Positions 37,239 to 47,884 of a stretch of 64,000 nucleotides of DNA are shown here, in pieces. The stretch covers positions 21,835,021 through 21,899,020 of the forward strand of contig OX335642.1 of assembly GCA_946894095.1 (NCBI GenBank). Direction: 5' to 3'. How positions within the stretch are numbered: the first letter of the stretch is position 1; the number at the start of each line of letters is the position of its first letter. This stretch comes from Incurvaria masculella (taxonomy: Eukaryota; Arthropoda; Insecta; Lepidoptera; Incurvariidae). The position numbers and the translations under genes are program-made. The notes beneath the pieces were generated by a model. That model did no database searches, was not told where the DNA came from, and worked only from the letters and a program-made list of their open reading frames with translations.

Positions 37239-37949
37239 CATATGCATAGTATATGGCACAGTCTAATTGGTTTAAACGACATGTGCGCAGATTTGACTTG
37301 CGCATGCAAATCAGTCCAGTCTCAACCCGACACGTGCAAGAACACCAAGCTCCGCCTGCTAACACTATTACGCTATTAGGCGGAGTTTGACAAAACCTTG
37401 TTTGCTTCCTCTGCTCGTGACACTTGGAGTGTCCTTATTGTATGGCCCTCGACTCTAGCCGCATCGATGTCTGTGTCTGCCTGACCGGCCGTCTTTTTGA
37501 TCCGGTATGTTTGGGAATTTGACAAAACCTATGCTTTGTCTAGCGTGTTTTATTGTTGCGAATTATTGTAACATAAAAATGCCTCGTGAACGAAGGAGTT
37601 TAGTAGTAGTATGTATAATATGAACATATATATCTACCATTGCGCCGCTTAACCGAAGGTGTAGGCAGAGATGACCGCACCCGACACCACACGGCACGAT
37701 AACAGATATTTCTCTCGCTTCCTCCATCGATAAATGTGTTTCCATACATTATCTACGATTATAGGTGCTACAATTACTTCATGAATCTGGTCGTAATACG
37801 TTCTTCCAGGCCACCTGGCTGCGTGACAATACCACTTACTTCTAGATATATTGATATTATATACATTCATAGTGTATTCGAAAACATTGATGTGCAATTA
37901 GATCGATTCATCGGAAGACAAATTATTCCTCACTCCAAAGTAAAGTAAT
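37239..37949. other. No recognisable gene
   Basis: Overlapping short frames at 37563-37948 on both strands; none shows a domain. Confidence 0.4.
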
Positions 37950-38228
37950 AAAACCGGCCAAGTGCGAGTCGGACTCGCATACGAAGGGTTCCGTACCATT
38001 GTACAAGATTTAAAAACACGATTTTTGTTTGGGGCCCCCCTTTAATGTTTTATTTTTTATAATGTTCCCTATTTGTTGTTATAGCGGCAAAATAAATACA
38101 TATTATGTGAAAAATTCAGCTTCTTACCTGTTAGGTTCATGAGATACAACCCTGTCACAGACGGACGGACGGACGGACGGACGGACAGCGGATGCTTAGT
38201 AATAGGGCTCCATTTTCACCCTAAAAAG
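37950..38228 (+). mobile_element. GGGTTCCGTACC repeat element
   Basis: AAAACCGGCCAAGTGCGAGT, CGAAGGGTTCCGTACCATTG, TATAGCGGCAAAATAAATAC, CATGAGATACAACCCTGTCA, (GGAC)n at 38162-38187, CAGCGGATGCTTAGTAATAG. The end is CCATTTTCACCCTAAAAA; the GGTACGGAA part of the terminal repeat has been deleted. Confidence 0.85.
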
Positions 38229-38439
38229 TAATGGTTCTACTCTGTACGCTATGCTTACCCTGATTTTCTGATTAAAAATTATTTTTAAATAAAAAAAGGA
38301 CCGCCTTCAAAAAAACTAGAACTAAAAAGCAAAAAATAATTGGTTACTTTTAATTAATGTACGAAAAGTTATTTTAATTCTTACTAATTATGTACAATTT
38401 CTTAATTTTTAATCATCTTTTGAAGTCGGTGCCTTGGGT

Positions 38440-40645
38440 CAGTGCCGGTTTTAGCACCACCAACGCCCTGGGCGAGATTTCTACGGCGCCCCCATAGCCT
38501 TATATATTACTACGTACATTTTACATATCATTGGGCGCAAAAAATTAAATAACCATTTATTTAAAAGAAGCAAATATTTTTTTTTTTTTAGTCTTTCTTT
38601 CGGCAAACTATTTTATTAAGAGACAAATTAAGATAACAACGTCTATGTTTTCCGCAATTTTATATTAAATTGACAAAGTTGCTAAGTTTGTCAATATAAA
38701 TTAAAATATTGTCAATCGCAGATAGGTTTTTACTATCTTAAGCTTAGAAAAACTCCTTTCCATAGTGATCAAAATTCGCAATGCTGTCTATACAGGCCTT
38801 GTAAGTAACGTTATTTGATAAAATTTATAAATAGACAGGAAACAACCACATTCCTATCAGGCTAAAACAATTTCTGACTTATGACTTCATCACACAACAT
38901 GCAACCATGTTTAAAATGTAAAAAAACAAGTGAGGGAATTCAACAAATCTCCACCAACCTTCTGTACACTTCTCACTTTCTTTCACAAAAAAAAAATGCA
39001 AGCACCTGGTTAAATATGCTCAGTTTCCAAAGATCGCGCTTCTTGTTTTATTTGCCGGCTATTTGATAGTAGCTCAACGTCAATTTAAGTATCTGTAGGA
39101 TGCTTAAATCGCTAAATTCGCTTGTCTGAAATATTAAAATTTCAAGAGAATTCTTATGAGAAGTTTTACCTTTCATGGATAGATTCTAAACTATGATTAA
39201 AAACAGAAAAAGAGTAGATTGCCAAGAAAAATATTTGATTAGAAAGGAAACCACAAGGCGGAATAATGTTTTTCAAACGAATGGCAAACTATATAAATCA
39301 CAAAACGGAAAGTTCTTGGTCTAAGAACAACTTCTATCCCAAATATCAAGTCATGCAGGAGCACTTGCGATTGGCTATGAAGGAAGATATTTTAGACCAC
39401 TAATGGGGAAAAGACATTCAAAATAACAGTGATCTGATGGGTGAAAAAGTGAAGACAGAAATCATATCACGTGGAAAGACTGTAACTCGGACAACTTTTA
39501 CTTACAATGAAGATAAAATATCAGTAAAACAGTATTTACTTAACTTATATTTGTCAATTAGTCGACTAGTGAAAGACTTGACTAAAGTTATTTTAAATAA
39601 ACACTGACTGGAATGGAACAACTGCAGCAGTCAGGGTTATGACATCGGGGAGAATATTGAAGTTCAAAGGAGAGTACTGCACCTAAACCCCTTAGCTATG
39701 CAAGTATGGCTGTCATAGCTATAATCTCGTATATGCGATGCCGCTAAAACGACCCTAAAATCTGTCACTTTGTTTAGGTACTTCAGAGGTAGCTCACATT
39801 GTTTTCAACTCCTGTTCATAGATTGAAAATTCTAACTGATCACTTGGGATACAATACAAAACTCAATGACATATGTCCGAAACCAAGAATAAGCAGTATT
39901 AAAACAGTCCGTTATCAAATGAGTGCGATACTGCAACTCTGTTGTTCAAGTCTCTCATGAAGCTGCCGCCTTTGCTACCGCTCTAGCCGGACAGTTAAAA
40001 GATTAATTTTATATGGCATACTTTTAAAAATGAATGTCTTCAGTAAATCTTTACAATCAATTGACATTTATCTCGGTAAATGTACAGAAATCTTAACAAA
40101 ATGCTGCTATTTCTTTGAATAATATAGAAAAGCAGGCTTTAAAAGCGTCATTTTAACTGTGAAGGACTTGGCTAAAGAACTAGAAATTTTGCCTATGCTT
40201 GAGCCACAATAAGAACTCGACGTGTTAAAAACCAAGTCTGCACTTGATGAGCAAGACGAGCCTACAACCTCGCCTATAACTTCTTAATAAAATCAATATT
40301 ACTTTGATTTTATTTATGAACTTTCCTTTAACCTAGCCTTTTAACTTTACATTAATTTCACTCAATGAAAGATTTCCACAGCTAAATGAATACTTGGAAT
40401 TTTGGTATTTTTTGTACAATATAAAAAAAGATTCTGGAAAAATCAGACCTTCTGATCACTTTGGTGATCTCAAGTTAAATTTATAGACTCTAAATCAGAT
40501 ATGATGATTGTATGTTGTGTGATGAAGTCAAAATGAGTCATGATCAAAATGTGGTTGCATCCTGTCTTGCATACCCGTTTGTATTCTAGATCTACATCTA
40601 TGCCATGGGACTGAACCGGCGTAATGTGACCTAACGCCGCTACTG
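38440..40645 (+). mobile_element. hAT-superfamily DNA transposon, decayed
   Basis: The element starts CAGTGCCGGTTTTAGCACC and ends CTAACGCCGCTACTG, an imperfect inverted pair (CAGTGCCGG versus CAGTAGCGG). It is flanked by the identical 8-bp direct repeats CCTTGGGT at 38432-38439 and 40646-40653, the target-duplication length of hAT elements. The body holds remnants of a DUF4371/ZMYM1-like transposase. It sits inside the left arm of the surrounding inverted-arm element, so it is the younger of the two insertions. Confidence 0.8.
38880..40290 (+). pseudogene. hAT transposase remnant (DUF4371 / ZMYM1-like)
   Basis: Stop-ridden plus-strand coding remnant. In one frame, 39623-39710 reads CSSQGYDIGENIEVQRRV followed by LHLNPLAMQVW. 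This corresponds to the family signature C-GQGYD-A--MSG---GVQ----(I/L)NPLA---PC. In another frame, LFSTPVHRLKIL (39799-39834) matches the conserved LFS-S--RW-IL segment, and YRKAGFKSVILTVKDLAKEL (40123-40182) matches the YR-----A---A-EL segment towards the C-terminus. An N-terminal zinc-finger-like piece may remain near 39005-39060. The frame change between 39710 and 39799 and many stops show it is dead. The start and end of the original gene cannot be fixed. Confidence 0.7.
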
Positions 40646-40662
40646 CCTTGGGTAGAGTTCGT

Positions 40663-41437
40663 TTCGCACGCTGCTGACCGCACAGACACTATTTCAGCCG
40701 AACACACCCGAAGTCTACGAGAGCATAAACAACCTGAGTCAGCAATGATTGGTCCACAGAGCATTTTAAGCGACCGTTCGTCTAACTGGAGATGCCCTTA
40801 GCGTTGGTTTACGTGCAAGCTGATATCGATACAGCGCAGCGTACTGAAATTGGGTTTCAACGATTATTAGTACTTTCGGCTTTATAAAGGCGCGCACTGG
40901 TGAAGGAGTACGTTAATTCGCTGCTCTGTGTTGATTGGTACTTCCCTGCGACATCGTTGTCTGAATGAGACGATTTATAAATTGGTGAGATATGTACTAA
41001 CCGCACACTCGTTTTGACACGTAGTTCAGAGCAGACACCTCAAAGTCGCTACCTATTGTATTATGTTCTTTTTTATATTTGTATTTTTTTGTTTTGTGTT
41101 ATGTAGGTATTTAGGTAGAATAAAAAGTATAAGCTACACCTACCTAAATATTTATCATATAAGTGGTCGTTGTTTTAATATTGGTTTGTTCGTAGGGTTT
41201 TCTTGTAAATATTTTGTTTTTACTGAGTTAGGTATTTAGTTTAAGTATAAGGCATATTTAAATTACAAAGTACTTGCCTAAATACCTACTTACATACGTT
41301 TTTCCGACCTGTTTGTTTATTTAATTTTTGTTTTTGTGTTTTGTTCAAGTAGGTTAATGTAAGTAGCTACCTACTTATATTTCTTTCTTAGCCATAGGTG
41401 ATATTAATCTAACTACTTGCAGCCCTTAAAGAACATC
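40663..41437. other. AT-rich centre of the inverted-arm element
   Basis: No ORF. A small hairpin-like pair (AGGTATTTAGGTAG / CTACCTAAATATT) lies at 41105-41153. Confidence 0.45.
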
Positions 41438-41700
41438 TACCCAAGGCACCGACTTCATAAGATGATTAAAAATTAAGAAATTGTACATAATTAGTTAGAA
41501 TTAAAATAGCTTTTCGTACATTAATTAAAAGTAACCAATTATTTTTTGCTTTTTAGTTCCGGTTTTTTTGAAGGCGGTCCTTTTTTTATTTAAAAATATT
41601 AATTTTTTTGCTTTTTAGTGGTGGCGTAACTTTTGACTCAAGGTGGGCGAGCCCTCCTGCTCAACTTCACATACAAAGTGGAAAGAAGATATACATACAT

Positions 41701-41722
41701 ATACAATACAATACAATACAAT
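41701..41722. repeat. (ACAAT)n microsatellite
   Basis: Four ATACA/CAATA units in a row, preceded by ATACATACAT. Confidence 0.85.
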
Positions 41723-41856
41723 GAACGAGCATTAGCAGAAATGAAACCATTAAGAAATCTCATTTCTGACGAAAGGTAGACCGGTAACTATCTGGATTCA
41801 TGAGTTCACGGTTGATACGTACGATAATTGATACGATGAGATCACGTGAGATAGAG

Positions 41857-41943
41857 TGCTGTGACAGACGGACGGACGGACGGACAGCGGAAGCTTAGTA
41901 ATAGGGTTCCGTTGGTGCCCTTTGGGAACGGAACCCTAAAAAG
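41857..41943 (+). mobile_element. GGGTTCCGTACC repeat element, 3' end only
   Basis: GCTGTGACAGACGGACGGAC, the GGAC microsatellite, CAGCGGAAGCTTAGTAATAG, GGTTCCGTTGGTGCCCTTTG and GGAACGGAACCCTAAAAA. Confidence 0.85.
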
Positions 41944-42029
41944 ATAAAACAACGAATGACCGGAACCGCTGAGCTTCTGAATTTCTCATCCTTCCATCGT
42001 TCCGGATAGTCTGTTTCTTGCGTAAGTTT

Positions 42030-42680
42030 AAGTTGTATGAAAATGTGTACATATCGGCCTCGTTTATTAACTTGAACCTTAACAGTTGAATTTTGTAAAA
42101 TCCGGTGTGAGCGAGCCTTTTCGTCTTAACAAGAAGTCACTGAAAATTTTAAGTTTCGAGGATAATTGGTTTTAGAGATCTCAACATGAGTGGTTTTCGC
42201 CTAAATGTGTTCATTTTGACCGGTTTTACCCTCCTAATAGTATAATTTCCAAAAATATTTTCTTCTTAAGCATTCCCATCTAAAACAAAACATACTCTGA
42301 CATTTCTGGGTTCAGCGGCTCTAGAGATATAAATGTGTACAATTTGCCCTCTTTTACCCCCCTTGAATACCCCCAACAGTTGAAGTAAAAAAAAAACCTC
42401 TCATACTGAGCAATCTCACCCGAAAAGAAAGCTACTGTAACTAAAAAATCACATTTCTGGGTTGCGGGGTTAAGAAATTCGATGTTTGTTATAGTTCAGT
42501 ACCAAACTACTGAACCGATTTTGATAAAAAAAAATGGGACCAACTAGAAAGTATACCCTTTCGAACAAAAAAAATTTTTTCCAAATCGGTGCAGGGGTCT
42601 TCGAGTAATCGGTGAACATACATAAAAAAAAAAGATTCCGACGAATTGATAACCTCCTCCTTTTTTGAAGTCGGTTAAAA
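42030..42680 (+). repeat. Dispersed-repeat-like region ending GAAGTCGGTTAAAAA
   Basis: The end (ACCTCCTCCTTTTTTGAAGT then CGGTTAAAAA) and the phrase ACTGAACCGATTTTGAT are, from memory, common in lepidopteran repeats. Inside, ACATTTCTGGGTT occurs twice (about 42300 and 42450), suggesting an internal duplication. The GAAGTCGGT end recalls the ends of the arms at 38282 and 41596. No ORF. The 5' boundary is uncertain. Confidence 0.45.
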
Positions 42681-42797
42681 AAGGACGACGAACAAGAGTC
42701 CGCTTAATCTCAACCTAAGTCTAACCTAACCCCACTATACTCATTCCTCGGGTAGTTAAGGATGATGGTAAGTAGCTTTTTCTAACGAAAACTTCTT

Positions 42798-42868
42798 AAT
42801 TGCTGCTTCGACCATCTTTTTTATCCACTTTGATGGTACCTGTAGGTTTACATAGATTCCGATCCATG
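42798..42868 (-). mobile_element. SINE fragment with deletion
   Basis: ATTGCTGCTTCGACCATC, then CACTTTGATGGTACC, CTGTAGGTTTACATAG and ATTCCGATCCATG. These match the inverse SINE (CATTGCCGCTTCGACCATCG, GATGTTACT, CTACAGCTTAACGTGGAATC) with the middle missing. Confidence 0.5.
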
Positions 42869-43361
42869 AAGTGGTCCACTTTGTCAACGAATATGTAAGT
42901 ATCACTCCTGGTTAAGAAAAATAATGGGTAATGGGTAAAAATACCTTGGGGGATATAGGGGTTCATGAGATTTTGGTGGTAACATTATGGGCCACTCAAA
43001 ATCAATGTATTCTTTAGGCTGATACTATAATGTTTCTCTCTCAGTTGTCTGTCTCTCAGCTTTTCTTTTGCGACGTGTGAGGTCAACAGTTAGCATCAAA
43101 ATCTTACTGAATAGAACACCAGGAGCAGTGTGTGATTTGTTCCGTGCGCTAGAGCCAACGAGTTAGAAAGGACGGAAGAGACGACCGCAACTCATCCTTA
43201 CAGCGGCAGCGTGCCCACAGAATAAGTAATAGGCGTAGCCACGTTTTCATTTCATTTATTTACACTTTTGGTAGGCTAATACAATAGGTAAGTTACGTCA
43301 AAAACTGATAGATCCGCGGATTAAATCAACTCGGTAATTAACCAGTCCGCAATATTAAATT
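42869..43361. other. No recognisable gene
   Basis: Nothing conserved was seen. Confidence 0.4.
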
Positions 43362-43590
43362 TCAGTCAGTCAGTCAGTCAGCGTGTTTGCGTCCACTGCT
43401 GGACATACGCCTCTCTAATTCACCTCCAGTCCTCCTGGCCTTCAGCGGTGCGGAACCACTGCTTTCCGCCGGCGCACTTGATGTCGTCTTCCCACCTGGG
43501 GGTGGTCTTCCCACACTCCGTTTTCATGTCTACGGCCGCCAGTGTAGGACACGGTTACTCCAACGGTCGTCGTCTCTACATATTAAATAC
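43362..43590 (-). pseudogene. RTE-like LINE C-terminal remnant ending in (TGAC)n
   Basis: Minus-strand translation gives NRVLHWRP, then KRSVGRPPP, WEDDIKCAGGKQWFRTAEGQ and EDWR-IREAYVQQWTQTR. This is the GRP--RW-DDI ... W---A--R--WR-L-EAYVQQW segment that ends the ORF of RTE-type LINEs. A frameshift lies between GRPPP and WEDDI, and stops replace residues before KRS and after EDWR. The stop codon TGA runs straight into (CTGA)n at 43362-43381, so there is almost no 3' UTR, as expected for RTE elements that end in a short tandem repeat. It is severely 5'-truncated and inactive. Confidence 0.75.
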
Positions 43591-44944
43591 ATCCTTAAAT
43601 CTAAATAGCGCTGCTAAACATTTTTTTCGTAGAACAGTTTCAGGCAAATAAAAAAAAACAAAAGAAACAGCAACCCTCAGTGCCAATGGATAAAAAATCT
43701 AAATTACTTAACTAACAACGTCATATAATAATATGTACCTTAGGGCTGATTTTTCAATAGTCAGATAACTAATCGACTGTCGTGATAAATAGTTCTCTTA
43801 GTTAATTATTAGTTCTCTTTTAGTGATAATACAAAGTAAAGTTCGGCCAGTCAGTTCCCTTAAGAATTTAGGAATGTTCGTTGCACTAAATGGCAGTGCA
43901 GTTCTTACGTGTCTTTAGAATTCGAGAACATCAGGAGTAAGCGAACTGACTGGCCAGCGCTATAATCAATGCAGTAAAAAAAAATCTACTCTGCTGCTGC
44001 ACGGTTGAGTTTCGGTCGCCACCCCGTCATTCCTCGTTCTCTCGACTATATCGATATTAGGTCGCGTTTTAAGTAAATCTCTTCAGAAGCGATCGGCGCT
44101 GTCCCATCCAATATATCATTCCGTGCATTAGCTTAACTGGCTGTCCGGCGGAGGCTTCGAGGCCGATTCCGCTCGATGCCCGCCCGATAGCGGCAGTAAA
44201 TCGTAAATGAAGGAGCGTGGCGCGAGTAATGCCGATATGGGTCGAACGAAGTCGGGAGTCATTTGTAGCTTCATTTTTAGCCCCCAACCCTTCAAGAAAT
44301 ATTATCGGGGAATTACTTTCTGATGGTGAGGTCAGGTTTAGCCAACGAATATCGTTGATTTATTTTGATAGTGTGTCACGCCCGAAGAACAGAAAGGGAA
44401 GTTCAAGTGTCATGTAGTCGTTACTCATGACGTGTGGACAAATTGTGCGTACACTTGTATGGGAAGCCAGCCGCGCTTCGTATGCTCAGTTATTTGTAAA
44501 AGGTAAGGACATGCCCTTTCATACAATTCGGTCGCCTGTTACGGTATTCCGATATTCCGTATTTTTTATGAAAAAAACCGGTATGGGTGCTGTGCTGAGG
44601 ACCAAGGGGCTTAGAAAAGCCACAAACACCTCGACTCGCGAAACCACCCTCAGCGAGGCACCATGCCAGCGGATTTGCGGACTGTCTTTGCGTTTTTTAT
44701 GTAATTCTTGCACGGTTTTATCACACAGTTGGGCATTTTTGGGCGATTCATTTATTAGCCGAAGGCGACCCACAGGCGTATGACGAGAGCGAGCAGCTGT
44801 CCGGCGACAAAGTGGTGTCCGCAACGCATAGAACATCACTTTTGTTATATGGAAGGGCCTATCCTTACGTAGTAATATTGAAGTCAATGCGTATGCTACG
44901 GAATCCAAACATCGCCACCGCGCGCGAACGGGGGGAACGGCATA
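43591..44944. other. Unassigned region with longer than usual open frames
   Basis: A 151-codon minus frame (44519-44974), a 118-codon plus frame (44427-44783) and a 72-codon minus frame (44069-44287) overlap GC-richer DNA. None shows a domain I recognise, and the opposite-strand overlap argues that at most one is real. They could be remnants of a mobile element adjoining the octamer array. Confidence 0.3.
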
Positions 44945-45565
44945 ACTTATAATATGCAGATCGTATAATGTCATATTTTAACAAAATTTTAAAACCATGC
45001 ACAACGTATAATCGGCAGATCGTATAATCTTATACGTAGTACATGAAGAAGTCCAAAAAATTAAATTACTTATTTCTCCATGCATAACGTATAATAGTCA
45101 CAACGTATAATGTTATGATCTTTATTTAACAAAAAAAGAAAACCATGCATATCATATAATCCTAAAATATTTCATACGATAAGCGCCCTTATCGATATAA
45201 GATTAAAGATTATACTCGCACGCGACTTTTCGACCGTCTCATTTTGCGTTGTAGCAAATTGTTACTCTTCAACATATATCGATTCGTAGCAATTTCAGCC
45301 TTAAATGTATCGTTGTTAGAGCGCTTTATGCAGTGCTTCTTGGCATATTATACGTTCTGCATGATTTTCTTTTTTTGTGAATTCATGTTAGGAATATTAT
45401 ACGTTGTGACTATTATACGTTCTGCATGATGCAAAGAGTTTATTTTATTTTTTAACTCATGCACAACGTATAACATTATACGTTGTGAATATTATACGAT
45501 ATGCATGGTTTGAATTTTTTGGAAAAAAATACTATTATACGTTGTGAATATTATACGTAGTGAAT
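44945..45565. repeat. Mirror array of CGTATAAT / ATTATACG octamers (fold-back-like)
   Basis: The left part (44945-45115) carries CGTATAAT at about 44962, 45005, 45021, 45088 and 45104. The right part (45347-45560) carries the complement ATTATACG at about 45347, 45395, 45412, 45475, 45491, 45533 and 45550. Octamers often occur in pairs 16-17 bases apart joined by TCACAA / TTGTGA, and are accompanied by CCATGCA / TGCATGG. 45080-45148 is the inverse complement of 45355-45430 apart from a few bases. The centre (about 45180-45340) is unpaired. The layout resembles subterminal repeats of a fold-back or MITE-like DNA element; no family is assigned. Confidence 0.8.
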
Positions 45566-46108
45566 ACGACTCCGCGAACGTACTCCCGAAACGCGTTCGC
45601 CAGGTCCTACCTCCAGCGAGAAGGTGTAGCAATGAGATCAGCAAAGGCGCCAGTGGTGGCAAAACTTTTCACGGAGTCGCTGGAACACCGCACATTGCAA
45701 CTGCACCTCTCGAGCCAATGTTTTTGTTATGGTACGCGGATTAAGTGTTTTCAATCTCGACATCTTGGCCAATCACTCGACGCTTTTCTCTCTCATCTTA
45801 ATTCCGTTCACCATAACATAAAATACCCAGTTGAGTGTGAGAAGGAAGGCACTTTGGCGTTCTTGGACGTACTTGTTGCTCGACGATTGGATGGAACCCT
45901 AAGCCACACGGTTTACCGCAAGCCGAAACACACATATCGCTACCTACACGCTTCTTCGCACCATGCTCCGGTGCATTTGGAATCGGATGCAAGAGCATTG
46001 AAACTCAGAGCACAACGGTCGGTGCAACGGTTGTGTGACATTTTTAGATGCGTACATCACGGATATAAGTTAACGTACCAAAAAAACAAAAAAGGACGTA
46101 GCTCTTAA
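45560..46108 (+). pseudogene. Penelope-like element reverse transcriptase remnant
   Basis: The open frame of 182 codons contains GVAMRSAKAPVVAKLF, equivalent to the GVAMGSPLSP-VAN-F motif of Penelope-like reverse transcriptases. It then has LDAFLSHLNSVHHNIKYPVE, LAFLDVLVARRLDGTLSHTV and YRKPKHTYRYLHASSHH, which match the F---LN--H--I-FT-E ... FLDV-V-R--DG-L---VYRKPTHTDRYL block of the family. The catalytic Y-DD motif is not in this frame; a neighbouring frame reads WYAD followed by a stop at about 45732-45746. The upstream RT motifs and the GIY-YIG endonuclease are missing. This is a truncated, inactive copy. Its left edge coincides with the end of the octamer array. Confidence 0.85.
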
Positions 46109-46603
46109 ATGATTTATGTAATGTGCAAAATATCTGATTTTTTTTCTTAATTTGACTGAGGAAACAGGCACGAAATTGATCACCTCATAATTCTCTTAAA
46201 CCCTAATTATGAATACAAGACATCGTCTGTAAGGAAATGGTATACTTGAAAAAAATCAATTAACACATTCCTCTGCCGAGGCGTTATTTTTCACGGATCG
46301 GCAATAACTCACGGCCCCCCACGGCGGGGGCTATGGCGGCGGACTCCACCTAGTAGAAACTCTATTTTTTTCTGCCAAGGGGTTTGGAATACGTTGTCCC
46401 CGGGCGCTATCAGAGTGCGGCGGGAGGGGGTGCGGGCACGGGGAGGCGGCGCAGCAAGGGAAGCAGCTTCGTCTTGTTTAATTTATTGCATTCGTGTGCG
46501 TTCCGTTTGTCTTTTGAAATTTACGATTTCGTTCATTTGAGGTTACGCAACGACATTTTTATTCAAGTATTTAAATCAGATTTTGAAACTGATCAAAAAA
46601 AGT
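46109..46603. other. No gene; GC-rich patch 46310-46460
   Basis: GGCGGGGG-rich stretch in an AT-rich context. The short frame at 46384-46635 has no domain. Confidence 0.4.
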
Positions 46604-46648
46604 TATTGGTTACATGCCCACTGCTCTACAACTGAGCTATCTCGACCG
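46604..46648 (-). tRNA. tRNA 5'-half-like fragment (not a complete tRNA)
   Basis: The minus strand reads GGTCGAGATAGCTCAGTTGT, then AGAGCAGTGGGCATGTAACC. That gives a 7-base acceptor-like start, a perfect D-stem (AGCTC/GAGC) and an A box (TAGCTCAGTTG). After the anticodon-like region it runs into TTTTTTT with no B box, T arm or matching acceptor strand. It is a tRNA pseudogene or the head of a tRNA-derived SINE. Confidence 0.4.
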
Positions 46649-47884
46649 TTACGTGAACTAACTAATTCTCGATTACATATATTCGATTCGACGCAATGCC
46701 TTCTAGATGGAGCTGATTGCGCATATTGATCTTATGCAAAGGAATTTTGACTGAAATATCAACCTAATTGCTTTCGTCACCAAATTTGATTTTGGTATCG
46801 GATACTAGTAAAGAGTATTTGATTAATATCTCAAATTAAAAAGACAACGGTAATGTCGTATCCAATAAGTAAATACAATTTCAGATTTCGAAATATTAAT
46901 AAGAAATTATGTTTATTTGGGAAAGTCATGGCATGGCACATGGTTGTCGATTCCAGGTTCAAGTTATACTAGAATATTTTACTACAGCAATATTATGCGC
47001 AAACATCAAATATGTACCTTTTGTTCAAATACGCGTTATTGAACCTTTTGTCTTAATTGACAACTGAAGCAACTTTTTGAATTTTCTGAGAGCTGATGGT
47101 TTTTTTTTGGGCATTCGTAGTGCCTTTTTAATCTTTTCGCTTTTTACTCGGACTAGCATTATTATTCATTCTTAAAATTGAGACTTTTCGAATTAAGAGC
47201 GATAGCTGCAGATATGAAGGGAAAAACACCGAAGATATGCACCACTTAGGCCCGTTTGCAGAACGAGTCATCAGCGTTAAAATTTCGACAATATGATGAA
47301 ACACGAAATTTTTTGGGAAAAGAATCAAACGTCGAAGTTTGCCTAAATTCCACTAAAACGACTGAAAGTGATGTTTTAACCTAACCAATTTTTTAACGTT
47401 GATGTCTCTTTCTGAATATATCCTAAATCTTTTGTCTTATGTATATAGATTATTACGTTATGTGACTTTGAACATTTCGATACAATATTTAAAGTTCTCA
47501 TAGCGGTACAATTAAGATTATTACACACATTTTTCTTCCTTTTGCAACTGACGCCAAGTGGAACGTAACACTCGAGACAGTTCGGGCTCACTTAAAAATG
47601 CGTTAAGCGCCGCCAGGAACACTGTCTGAGGGAGCGTGCGAGGGAGAGCCAGAGAGACACACCGCACCTGCGGGAACAAGACGGATACAGTTTGTGCTTC
47701 GGGGATATTTAAATTAAGTCTGTCGCGGTAATGTAAGACATTATATTTTATCAGTGCACCCAAATAAAGAGTCGGGAACTGATTTTTTTCTGGTAGCGTT
47801 ACCAGAAAAAACAGGAATACAACAAGTTTATCTGTAAGTAGATATTTAATGTGTGATCTTTGTTAACGTTTAGCCGAATAATTC
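46649..47884. other. No recognisable gene
   Basis: GAAAGTCATGGCATGGCACA at about 46920-46940 may be a tiny SINE remnant. The 80-codon minus frame at 47521-47763 has no domain. Confidence 0.4.

Larger units (their letters stand above)
38282..41596. mobile_element. Element with long inverted arms, interrupted by a hAT insertion
   Basis: The left arm (38282-38439) is an inverse copy of the right arm (about 41438-41596). Both contain AAATAAAAAAAGGACCGCCT, AAAAAGCAAAAAATAATTGG, TTACTTTTAATTAATGTACG, ATTATGTACAATTTCTTAAT and GAAGTCGGTGCCTTGGGT, and differ at only a few positions. The arm continues for about 10 more bases (AGAGTTC versus AGATGTTC) on the far side of the hAT element, at 40646-40662. 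Without the hAT the element would be about 1.1 kb, with about 770 bp of AT-rich non-coding centre. Alternatively, the arms are two copies of a small element with ACCGNCTTC ends inserted in opposite directions. Confidence 0.75.

Noticed and set aside
45544..45744. Separate short protein ending in WYAD
   Set aside because: It is the second frame of the Penelope-like remnant.
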